The notes beneath the pieces were generated by a model. That model searched no databases, was not told the DNA's origin, and saw only the letters and a program-made list of their open reading frames with translations. A stretch of DNA of 64,000 nt from Larix kaempferi (taxonomy: Eukaryota; Streptophyta; Pinopsida; Pinales; Pinaceae), in assembly GCA_027924585.1 (NCBI GenBank), contig BSBM01001138.1:7922001-7986000 (forward strand), written 5' to 3'. A program made the translations under genes and the position numbers. Below are positions 34,011 to 44,053 of this stretch, one piece after another (the stretch's first letter is position 1; every line of letters starts with the position of its first letter).

Positions 34011-35524
34011 CACAAATATCAACTCATAACATATTCAAATTCTACGTGTTAATTCCACAAATTCTAAGACCTAGCTGCTAAAGAAGCTAAGTTATTTAAT
34101 AAGGACCTAGATATACCTAATATCATCTCGTAGTTCTTAAAATGAGTATAGCTAATATTGTTGGATGTATGAGGAATTAATGTGCCAATCTTTTAAGTGT
34201 TTTTGATGTCTTAAATGAATGGAACCAATATGGTTAAATATTAAGTGAAGGTTACACTTCTTTATGTCAAGGAATCAGTAACTCACCAACTCATAAACTC
34301 ACCAACTGAAAAAACCCAATTTATCATAAATTAAATTGATAAATAAATTGAAAAAGCAAAACAACATAGCTATATATAATTTTTAATTAAACAACATAGC
34401 TATATTTAATTTTTAGAACAAACCTATATTTAATTTTTAGTTAAAAAGCATACCTATTTATTTTTCAATGCTTTGTTCATGAAGAGTCATGAACTCTGTT
34501 CATGAACATGTTAAAGTGTTATATTATATAAGTTAAAGGGGAGAAAGTATTTATAAGTTTAGGGGGGGAGGGGGAGGGAACTAGAGGGGTGGGAACCAAT
34601 ATAAGCATTGGGGATTATGTAAACTTGAGCCAAGATAATATTAATGGTTTGCGGAATTACTTTTGTTACTTGGTCTGATGATCCTAGAGTGGGGTTTAAG
34701 AATGATTAACAGGTTTAAAATAGATGCGTTAACAAGGAGAGGTGCAAATAGATTCTTTAATTTCAACCAAGTATGTCGAGTTCAGAATTCAATTAAGATT
34801 CAAGTTTTTAAGATTATAGAGAGCTATTGTTGTTTAAACTTAAAATAATAATAATGTTACAACTCAATGTATGGATGAGCCACCAAAATCCTTTATTTTT
34901 TTATTGCTGACATTCCTATTATTCAAGTTAGTTTCTATCATGATTAATAGAATATATGATAAACGGTTTTTTTCATCTTGAACTCTGTCCATGGACAGGG
35001 TTCATGGATATACTTATACTTACTTTGAGTTGTATATCCCTATGGCTAGTATCTCTACAGCTATAAAAAAAAACCTTGCATGTAAGCCGTTATAAGGATA
35101 ACACTAGTGTATGAATAAACAAGGACTTAACTCACTGTCTGTATTCATCATATTAGTACTACATGGCTAGGTGTATAGTTTAAGTATATACAAGCTTACT
35201 AGTTTAATCATTATAGTTATGGTCACTGTATTGAAACTGATACCATTAATTGTGATATTTCCATAATTCAGCATAGTTTACATATGTATTTTATTATACT
35301 TGTTACTAACATAGCATAGTAATCGTAATTAAGTTAGTAGTATAGAGTTACGCAATAGTATAAGTTACTGTGATCTAATGGCGTATGTATTGATGATAAG
35401 TATATCCATATTAATCAATGTAATTAAGGATACACAATATAAATATCATTGTTATAAGCTCAATGTTTACCATAGCTATACCTTGTATTCCTTAATCATT
35501 ACTTATGAAAATACGCATAAGTAG
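34011..35524. other. right-central part of the element, no gene seen
   Basis: AT-rich. Two short palindromic phrases of the TTCATGAAC / GTCCATGGAC type at 34,485-34,510 and 34,980-35,005 foreshadow the array at 35,525. A G-rich run is listed separately. Confidence 0.5.
34562..34593 (+). other. G-rich run with G-quadruplex potential
   Basis: Five runs of three to seven G within 32 bases (GGGGGGG, GGGGG, GGG, GGGG, GGG) in otherwise AT-rich DNA. This meets the usual pattern for an intramolecular G-quadruplex. Confidence 0.6.
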
Positions 35525-35745
35525 AGTTCATGAACTTTGTCCATGTGGACGGAATTCATGAACTCTATTTGTCCACATGGACAGAGTTCATGAATTTTGT
35601 CCACATGGACAAAAGTTCATGAATTTTGTCCACATGGACAGAGTTATCTATCCATGAACTCTGTCCATGTGAACAGAATTCATGACCTATGTCTGTCCAC
35701 ATCGACAAAGTTCATGAACTCTGTCCACATGGACATAATTCATGC
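35525..35745. repeat. array of nested palindromes (TTCATGAACTCTGTCCACATGG)
   Basis: About nine units combining TTCATGAA and GTCCACATGGAC, both palindromic, in alternating orientation, so neighbouring units form long hairpins (for example TGAACTCTGTCCA against TGGACAGAGTTCA). Confidence 0.85.
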
Positions 35746-36126
35746 TGAAAAAATCGTCATAAATTGAATTGATAAATTAATTGAAAAAACAAAACAGCAT
35801 CCTATATATAATTTTTCATTAAACAACATAACTATTTTCAATTTTCAATTAAAAAGCATACATGTTTGAACGCGAGTGGCCGAAGACGAACAAGAAACCA
35901 ACAACAACGAAGGAAGCAAAACGAAGCCGAGCACCGAAAAAATGAAACAGAACCTGCCAACAATGAACCACCGTTAAAATATAAAAAATAAAGAAAATTA
36001 CCTGCACTGGACGTTGTCCAACTCCACGACGACCAACCACCATGCAAATTGGACGTTGTCCAACTCCGCGACGAACAAGCAACCTGAACTGCAAACTGTC
36101 CAAGTCACGACGAGCAGCCGATAAGG

Positions 36127-36265
36127 GTGGCGAATGGACTGCCGAGAGGGGTGCAGAATGGTCTACCGAGAGGGGTGCAGAATGGACTGCCGAGAGGGCT
36201 GGTAAAATGGACTGCCGAGAGGGGTGGCGAATGGACTACCAAAAGGGTGGCGGAGTCCACCAACA
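36127..36265. repeat. GC-rich 24-27 bp minisatellite
   Basis: Five to six units of GAATGGACTGCCGAGAGGGG with variable short tails, in sharp compositional contrast to the surroundings. Open frames on both strands here are by-products. Confidence 0.85.
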
Positions 36266-36378
36266 GGCGCGGATGGGTGGCGAGACGGGTGGCGCAGATG
36301 GGTCCAGCAGCAGGGTCCAGAAATATGCAGAGGAAAAATGACAAAGACTGGTCGCGGCCAAGATTTTATGCAGAATAA

Positions 36379-36625
36379 TTATTCGGCCGAGTAATTATTC
36401 GGCCGAATAATTACTCGGCCGAATAAATAAAAAATGTCGGACATTTTTCACGTCCGGCAATACCTCGCACACAAATCAAGGTCTCCGTTATTTCTAATGG
36501 TGAATCATCAAAAGTTATTTGGCGGCCGAATAACGTAGCACTGATTCAGATGAATAACCTAATTTATTCTGTCGAATAAACTAATTTAATCAGCCGAATA
36601 AATTAGGTTATTTGGCCGAATAACT
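36379..36625. promoter_or_regulatory. cluster of TTATTCGGCCGAATAA palindromes, right subterminal
   Basis: Three consecutive copies at 36,379-36,427, then partial copies at about 36,523 and 36,612, with AACCTAATTTATTC and its inverse around 36,550-36,605. The motif recurs at the left end (25,217), so both ends of the element share it. Confidence 0.6.
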
Positions 36626-36649
36626 TCCGCTATGTCTCTTCGGCGCCCG

Positions 36650-36688
36650 ATTCTCACGGAAGTGTTACCCACCTTCGCGTTTTTACCC
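36650..36688 (-). repeat. right terminal inverted repeat of the 12.3-kb element
   Basis: Complement of the left end with mismatches: GGGTAAA, GAAGGTGGG, then GTGAGAA. The host sequence TTTAGTAGATATTGG begins at 36,689. Confidence 0.7.
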
Positions 36689-37850
36689 TTTAGTAGATAT
36701 TGGTGATTGATTTTTTACAGAATTTGGCCCCATTTTCTGTATGATAGCTTGGGATACACAGTAATAATTTAAATGTATCATTGCTTCTATGTACAAGAAA
36801 TGTTGAGTTAGCATCTCGTCGCTTTGAAGTTGGTTGATCCTTGTCCTATATGCTAGTGTATATTTATTTGGCTTTATGCATCCCTCACCCCATTTCAACA
36901 TTCATTAGATGTCAACAACGTTATTGAAACCAGAATTGCCTTATGGTTAGACTAGAACTAGCCTGAAGAAGTTATGCTAAGTCTAAGATGCATAATCTAG
37001 TTATAGCCATTGCTTTGTTAAGATTTATAGATAGAAAAGACACCTTATCAATTATAAGGCTTGCTAGATTAATTGGCATTGAATTTATGGCTTGGTTTTA
37101 TGTAGACAATGCATATTCAAACGCTATAATTGGTCGCCCTTTCGATGTTGAATTTCACTGTAATATTATTACAGTAGCATTAATATTATTCAATGCAACC
37201 AATTATGAGCAATCAACTCGAGTATTAATGAAGATGTATAACTAGAGTCTCTCCATCAAAAGCCTAACCTTTGAAATTTATAGATAGGCCACAAACTGCT
37301 ATTAAATCACCAGAATGTATATAAATTATAAAATTATTCAATAACTAAGAAATTATTTTGTCATATTAGTTTCTAAATAAGCCTTTTAATTACTTATGCC
37401 TATTATTGACATAAGAGGTCTTGTTGTCATTCTAATTGCTGTAGTAGTTTTACACTTGTAAAATATAAAGAAAACTATGCATTCTAGGAAATATTTTTAG
37501 GTATTGAATAAGGTTGTTCTTGAGCTTCCTAAATAGCTTGGCACTTCTTTCTTTATTTAAGAAGAGATTTTGCATTTTGAAATCCCTTTTTCAATTTTTT
37601 TGTGACCGAGAGAAATATCTGATCAACTCCGTGAGTTTTTAAGTATCAAACTTGAGGGGCTTCCAAGAAGAGTTCTATGCCACATGGATGGTTATTGGGA
37701 ACTTCGGGTGCAAATTTGGTATCCAGTAGATAGGGACATTCCATTCTCTTTAGTTTTTACACTCACTTTAGTTTACGCGTGTAATTTTTGGAGTAAATTT
37801 GCCCTAAATCACAATCTATCTAGGAAAAAGAGGCTTACCTTCATTCCAAG
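36689..37850. repeat. 1.8-kb tandem segment, right copy resumed after the transposon
   Basis: Matches 22,590-24,337 but has only one of the ~520-bp inner repeats. The similarity ends near CTTACCTTCAT (37,838), the point where the left copy joins the right copy at 24,331. It contains the third copy of the unexplained peptide frame (36,988-37,245). Confidence 0.8.
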
Positions 37851-38657
37851 TCTTGGCATCACTGCATTCCAAGCAATGTTGATGAAGAATAGGCATTACA
37901 AAATTTCATTCAAAAATGCTACAATCCTGAAAATTGTTTAAGTCTGTTGGATTCTCAATGGGGTGTGAAATTTTGTTATGTTCATATCCACTTATCCTAT
38001 TCCAGGTAGGATTTTGTTCTATTTTAGTGACTTGTAGATCTAGAAGGAGGGTGTGCACTACTTGACCTATTTGTGACAAATGCATGAGATATTTTCAGGG
38101 CTAGAGGAGCAGTGCTCCACCTGGGCTATTCTTGGCAATTTGGTATGCTTTTTCATTTGCTTCTTCATCACACTAGGGGGGCGAACTTTTCTATTCTCAA
38201 CCATGGTTCATAATATCATATTTGACCCCCTTCTTCTATACTTGATCTTCTTCTTCTTTTAGTGTTTCTCTTGTCCATAAGAGACTGTGGACAAATGAGA
38301 AAAAGTCTCAATTCTTTTCGTCTCCTTGCTATCACTCTACTCCCTTGAGATCGAGTTGTTCAGAAGATACAATGATACATCTATGTTTCATGTATTGGTG
38401 GGATTTTCACATCCAATTTTGTAGGTGTACTCTATTTTGTGTGAAGAAGTTGTAAGATTCTTGGCTTTCTCAAGATTCTTGAGCATGTTGGTGTTTCCCC
38501 AGTTGCTTGGAATTTAGTCCTTTTTGCAACTCTAAGTAATAAATACCTAATCTATATTATTTTCGTGACCATATCATGTGAACATGTGTGTAAGAATCAC
38601 CATCTTTTTGCATAGCTCTTACTTGGTCTCATTTTGATTTCTCAAAGCATTGGACTT
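37851..38657. other. no gene seen
   Basis: Unassigned sequence between the duplicated segment and the 1.1-kb inverted-repeat element. No credible coding frame. Confidence 0.4.
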
Positions 38658-38666
38658 GTAGGATTC

Positions 38667-39776
38667 TCTGTTACCAGAAACGGAACCTAGCTAGTTGTTC
38701 CTCTCCAAAAACGGCTTAGAAACAGAAACTTGACGGAAAACGTTGTTTTTTACGGTCGTTCCCGTTTCTCAAGCCATAAATCCGTTTCTTCCAAAACGAC
38801 TTTCGTTTCTTATCGTTTCTAAGAACCGTTTCTGGCTTTTGTAAGGTAAATATAATTGATGAAGAACAATATAAATTAACTATGCTTGCAGCACTGTAAG
38901 GCGGCTCATCTTCCGAACACCTATTGACTGACGGGCGAGGATGAATTATAGACCAAAATTCATGGGATTTTTTTATGCATTTATCGATGAATGAATCAGT
39001 CCTCTCAGATTCATGCCAAGTCGATCTATAGTTGTAAATTTGTAAATTTGTAATGCGTCGATCAATTAAAATGAATCATATTAATTCCAATATGTTACAA
39101 TTTTTATTTTGTAACATTTTATTTATATGCAGGATTATACGAACAGTTCAGTAAGGGATTCATTCAATGAAACATTAGATTGAACAAAAAGATGGAAATG
39201 AGAGCTTAATCAGTGGACTCGGTAGTTGCTATAGATTTTGATGATTGTTATAAAGAAATTAAGTAGTGCCTGTGTATATCTATAAGTCAAGGCAGTGGTT
39301 TCAAATATAGGTTGAAGTGAGGTTGAACTCTTATCCATTGCAATAATTTATTTTACATTTTAAGTCAAGTCTAAATGTGTTCTTCATTGTTGGCATGACT
39401 TAGTCATTTGTATTGAAGATGTTTAAATACGTTATTATGGTTTCCACCAAGTTAAAAATGAAGTTTTTTGGTTTGTCATGCTTCTTTGGTCATGTAAAGG
39501 GCGCATCCTATAATTGGTAGACCAATTAAGTGAGCTAGCATGAAGGGTGCGGTGTAATTTATTGTGAGTAATAAGCCTTTAGGACTTTAATTGTTCTACC
39601 TCTTTTCTTCTACCTGGAATCACTCTACCTCCAAATTGTCAAGACTCATCTTCTTGTTCAATATTGTTGTTTTTTCTCTCTCCTCGTTTCTTATATGGGC
39701 GAAACCTTCAAACTTTGTTTCCCGTTCCGTTTGTGTTTATCGTTCCGTTTCCCGTTTCTTGTTTCTGGTAACATAG
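38667..39776. mobile_element. 1110-bp non-autonomous DNA transposon with 9-bp target duplication
   Basis: GTAGGATTC stands immediately before (38,658-38,666) and immediately after (39,777-39,785). The ends are inverted: left TCTGTTACCAGAAACGG, right complemented CTATGTTACCAGAAAC. Just inside, the motif CGTTTC/GAAACG is repeated many times (about 38,690-38,840 and 39,715-39,770), as in subterminal transposase-binding regions. A 9-bp target duplication suits Mutator-like elements; an 8-bp reading (hAT-like) is not excluded. No transposase is encoded. Confidence 0.8.
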
Positions 39777-39785
39777 GTAGGATTC

Positions 39786-40560
39786 AAGCAATTTTTGCTT
39801 GCCCTGTTAGTTTTCTTTTCATACATCCATTAAATTCATTTCAATGACACGATGCTGGTCACTTTAAATTTTAGTTGATTTGAGCATAATTATAAGGCAA
39901 ATAATTGAAAATCGTTGCAAACTAGTAAGCTAGATAGTCAATTGGTAAGGAGGATACTTGACATCATCTGTAAACGGTCGATTATAAGTAAATCGTTTTC
40001 ATCATTTTAAATTGGCCATTTTTGTAAGCACAAAATCCATTGGCATTACTGAGCCCAACACACATTTTTTTTATACTCAATGTTGGTTTGACTAATGAAT
40101 TAACCATGCATTTTGTATGAAATTTATGTTGATATCAAGGTATCTGTTAGATGATAACTTGAGAATTTTTGTTGCAGTTGCTCTAATAGTCCATCTGTGT
40201 GAATTGTGATTTTATCTCCCAATTACCTTGCCAATGAACTAAATGCAATTGCTTGGACATGATGAGGAAGGAAGGGGGAGGTCAACGACATCTAAGGGAA
40301 GTGATAGGTGAAGGGGGGAGACCTGGCTTCTTAATCCTTGTGTGAATGGGGTGAGATGACATAATGATAGATACATTGTTATAACATAAAAGGGGACTAC
40401 TAGGTAGATCATAAACATAAACAATACATAATGGGAGTGTGAGTACAGCTTCTATAATAGCATATCTATCCTCTAATCCGAAAGAGTTAGAATCTACAAT
40501 CTATCTGGGCACCTGCTTTAGGATGTAGATCCATGCTATTATGATTCTTTCAATATTGTT
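39786..40560. other. no gene seen
   Basis: No convincing frame, repeat or RNA gene. A weak A-box-like TAGATAGTCAATTGG near 39,932 has no B box at the right distance. Confidence 0.4.
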
Positions 40561-40564
40561 TGTT

Positions 40565-41240
40565 TGGTTGTGCATTCATCAATTTTGGTACACTTGTGTT
40601 TATGGTATGTAATTTTCTTGTCATCAAATGGGCAATTGCTCCAGTTTATACTTGTGATGATTAAATATCACTAGTATCATTATTGTGTATGCTTTGTTAT
40701 ATTCATATGTTTGTATTCTTTGTATTGCTTGATAATCTTCTATATCTGGTTTTGTTGCTTCCTTGGAATCTAATTTTATAGCTTGATAGTTATCTCTTTC
40801 CCTTGTGTCTATGGATTACAAGTTTATATTGTGTCTTGCATAACGACAAGATAATTTCCGAACTGTACTTGCTTGTACTGATTTTTCCATCAGCGATGTC
40901 TGTAGCTTTTATAGAGTTATGAATCCATATCTAAGCATATATCCTTCAAAACATAACTTTATACACCTAGTCCTGCATTCATCAATTTTGGCACACTTTT
41001 CTTCTTATCAAATGCACATTTGCTCCAGTTTGTACTTGTGATGATTAAGTATGACTAGTTCATTATTGTGTATGCTTTGTTATATTCATCTTGTTTGTAT
41101 TATTTTTATTGCTTGATAAGCTTCTATATCTGGGATTTTTGCTTCCTTGGCATCTAATTTTATATCTTGATGGCCATCTCTTGCCCTCATGTCTGTGGAT
41201 TCCAAGTTCATATCGTGTCCTGCAAAACGGCAAGGTGATT
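40565..41240. repeat. ~415-bp tandem duplication, second copy interrupted
   Basis: CATCAATTTTGG begins both copies (about 40,576 and 40,990), which run in parallel through TGATGATTAA and TTGCTTCCTTGG. The second copy is interrupted at 41,241 by the 529-bp element and resumes at about 41,775. Confidence 0.85.
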
Positions 41241-41769
41241 TGCCACATCCCCTTCCATCAATCCGGTGCAAGGGAGGGAAACATGACTGACATACCGGGC
41301 TTATTGGCAATACAGGTTGGACAAAGATCTATGGTTGGGTGGAACGTTGCTCTCACATAGCCAGTTGTTTGGACGTTTGCATTTCAAGATAAGTATTCTT
41401 TGTGGATTAATTTATATGCATTATGTGTTCTGCAATGTGTTAACTCTAAATGTAATTGTTCATGTTGATGAGATGAAATGAATATCTTAATATGGTGGAT
41501 ATGAAGCTTGTGCATAGCATGAGGACGAGACTGAATTCTCTGCATGTTGATTCATCATCTGCCTGGGTCAAATAAGCTGATGCATTACTGTTTGTCTGTA
41601 TGTAATTGTGTTTATTTCCGCTGTGTTTACGTTGATTATGTATTCGCACACAAAAGTTTTTAATTGTTATCAATTTATTAGTACTGACTGGGGTTGAGAT
41701 TGCCAATAAGCCCGGTATGTCATTCATGTTTCCCTCCCTTGCACCGGATTGATGGAAGGGGACGTGACA
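41241..41769. mobile_element. 529-bp element with ~75-bp inverted ends, TG...CA termini, 5-bp target duplication
   Basis: TGATT lies directly before (41,236-41,240) and after (41,770-41,774). The ends are TGCCACATCCCC and GGGGACGTGACA. About 75 bases from each end are near-perfect inverted copies of one another (CCTTCCATCAATCCGGTGC to CGGGCTTATTGGCAAT on the left). The interior is AT-rich and non-coding. TG/CA ends with a 5-bp duplication are typical of LTR insertions, whereas long inverted ends are typical of foldback DNA elements. The interrupted tandem copy (40,850-40,890) confirms the boundary. Confidence 0.8.
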
Positions 41770-41774
41770 TGATT

Positions 41775-44053
41775 TCAGAAGTGTTATTGCCTGTGTTGAT
41801 TTTGCTATCAGTGATATCTGTAGCTTTTGTAGAGCTTAGAGTCCAAATCAAAGCATATATTCTTCAAACCATGGCTTTATATTTGTATTCAGCTGCACAG
41901 AATTTTTGGGCACCATTTAGTTACCTATGCCAAGTTGGAGGAAACAAAAGAATATATATGCAAAAGATACATGCTGTTGGAATGTCTAGATCAAATTCTA
42001 AGTGAAGGACAACATATGCTACAATGATAGAGAGATTCAATGTCACACGGTTCATGCTTGTGATGAATTTGAGTTTGGATAAAATTTGAAATTTGAAATT
42101 TGAAATGGAAGTTGGATTAAATTTGGCATCGGGTTACCCACATGTATTTTTTAAAATATATAGGAAATGTTATCTTTAATTTAAAACATGCTCTTTTAAA
42201 ATACATTAAATTTAATTTATTATATAATAAAATTCAACATGGTTAAATATGTAAAAATACAATTTTAATATTAAAGTTACCATTGTTAAATACAATTTAT
42301 GGGAATAACCCCAAATGGTTCAAGGATGCACGGGTGCAGTCACCCCTACTATCTACCTGGGGATGGCATTGCTGCATTGACTACAGAGAAGAATGATTGA
42401 GCTGTGCTGTCAATGGAGGTGATAAGCTCCAACATAGGTGTTAGTCTCCATTAGATTTGTGAATTTGGCTTAAAGCTTGAATCCTAACCAACATGAGCAA
42501 AATTGTCACACTGAGATAGATTGGGCCCTGAGCATGCTGAACTATGAATGGTTGGTCTGGTTTAATCTAGGTGAAAAGTGACTTGAACTGAGATAGTCAT
42601 GACTTAGCAGCTTGATTTTATGCATTAAATACTCATTATCTTGTAATTCTAGTTGAATTTATCTTTTAAACTGGTTGAAATACAACAAATCTTGAATCTG
42701 AAGGATAAAAAACATTGAACCCTGTGATGTAAGTGATAGTGATTTCATACACATGGCTTTTTACTATTGTGACATTTACTTTGAGTCTGGACTCTTTAAT
42801 TTGTCTCTTGGTGAAGGTGAGCACTTTTGAAATGGTTTAAGGAATAAGAAATGCAATGTTCAAGTGTATTTTTTTGTTGGTACTTCAGACTCCAATGTTC
42901 AAAATTGGTGCCTGATTACTGCTAATTGTGGTTGTTGATTGATTATGAGCTTGGCTTGTCTTCTGTTGTTATGTTTGTTTCCTGCTTTGTGTACCAGTGG
43001 TTGGTCCCTGTTAGTGGATTATTCAAGTTATGGCAGATGCTAATGGATTTCCAGTGTCCACTAATAACATATTTTGTCTGCTTCAGGGCAGGCATATACA
43101 AGAAACTCTTAGAGTGTAGAGTTACACAAGTTAGCGTTGTGCTTGCTAAAAGCTAAATTAGTTGTTGGTTTAGTAATTAGCTAGTGGCCATCATTCTTAT
43201 CCAGAAATGCTACATTCTTGTATTTTTGGCAGAGTAGCTACTTTAATTCAAACTTGTGAATTTTGTGAATATCCATTATATCTAAGGGTGAGAAAAATTG
43301 GGATGATGACTAAATCATAAGTTATTTTCCCTAGATGATGAAGTCTAGTTCCTCCTATGCTGCACATTTGATCACATGAATGTCCACTGTAGTGTGCTAT
43401 ATGTACTAAGGGATTGCCTCTGTTGAAATTAATCCTTGGAGCTCAAATTTAATGTTGAATTTTATCACATTGTTTTGTTCTAACGAATATTTTTTGAACT
43501 TAGTGGACATTGCGCACTTACATGAACCAACTAACTTGGCCTATTGGGACAATGATATATGAATAATGTGTTATATTATGGGTAGTTGTAACTTGTGCAA
43601 TTGGAATAGTGAACTAAAGAAAATCAAAGATTAGTGCTCTTCAATATCCTTTATACTGTCAATGTTCGCTCCTTTCTCATTGGATGGGACTATACAAAGT
43701 GGTTATCCTCCCATGTTTTTCCTGTGTCTGCATTCGTATTGTTTTATCTTTATCATTGTTTCTTTGACAACTTTCATCTATTAATGTCAAAGTTCACATT
43801 CATGAATGAATGAAGGAGCAAATGGTTAAATCAACTGCCTCGTCGCCAGATCTGAGTGTGGGGATTTGCATACATTTTTCACAGATAGATTATCAATTTG
43901 ATTTCTGTATCAAACATATTTGCAAATGTAATGGAAATTTGATTTCAAAATCAATCAGGTGCACTTTTAATACACTAGGTTGAGTTGGGTCTAGATTTTA
44001 CAGTCATATTAATTCACATACTGCAGCCCTTGGACCCATAACGGTTGAGCTCA
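41775..44053. other. no gene seen
   Basis: Continuation of the interrupted duplication up to about 42,000, then unassigned DNA. A block at 42,305-42,420 is GC-richer (CACGGGTGCAGTCACC) but codes for nothing I recognise. The part just before 44,053 is paralogous to 21,950-21,990. Confidence 0.5.

Larger units (their letters stand above)
24389..36688 (+). mobile_element. 12.3-kb DNA transposon with two genes, boundaries fixed by an empty-site paralogue
   Basis: In the uninterrupted paralogue (22,560-22,620) GTTTTAG is followed directly by TAGATATTGGTG. Here GTTTTAG (24,382-24,388) is followed by 12.3 kb and then TTTAGTAGATATTGGTG (from 36,689). The ends are inverted: left GGGTAAATCC (from 24,388) and right, complemented, GGGTAAAAAC. 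A weaker match continues to GTGAGAA on both sides. The target duplication is TTTA, with termini GGGTAAA...TTTACCC, or TTTAG if the outer G belongs to the target. Inside are a T-rich array, a transposase-like gene (plus), an inverted repeat, a second gene (minus) and GC-rich palindromes near both ends. Both genes carry stops, so this copy is dead unless helped. The short target duplication and the transposase signature recall the Sola group; this is a suggestion from memory only. Confidence 0.85.

Noticed and set aside
36042-36378. Open frames of 79-99 codons on both strands
   Set aside because: They are translations of the GC-rich 24-27 bp minisatellite inside the transposon.
39930-40000. Possible tRNA-like sequence (TAGATAGTCAATTGG)
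   Set aside because: No B box and no pairing acceptor ends.
42926-43156. 76-codon hydrophobic frame as a small membrane protein
   Set aside because: Isolated, no homology recognised, and the composition follows the T-rich surroundings.
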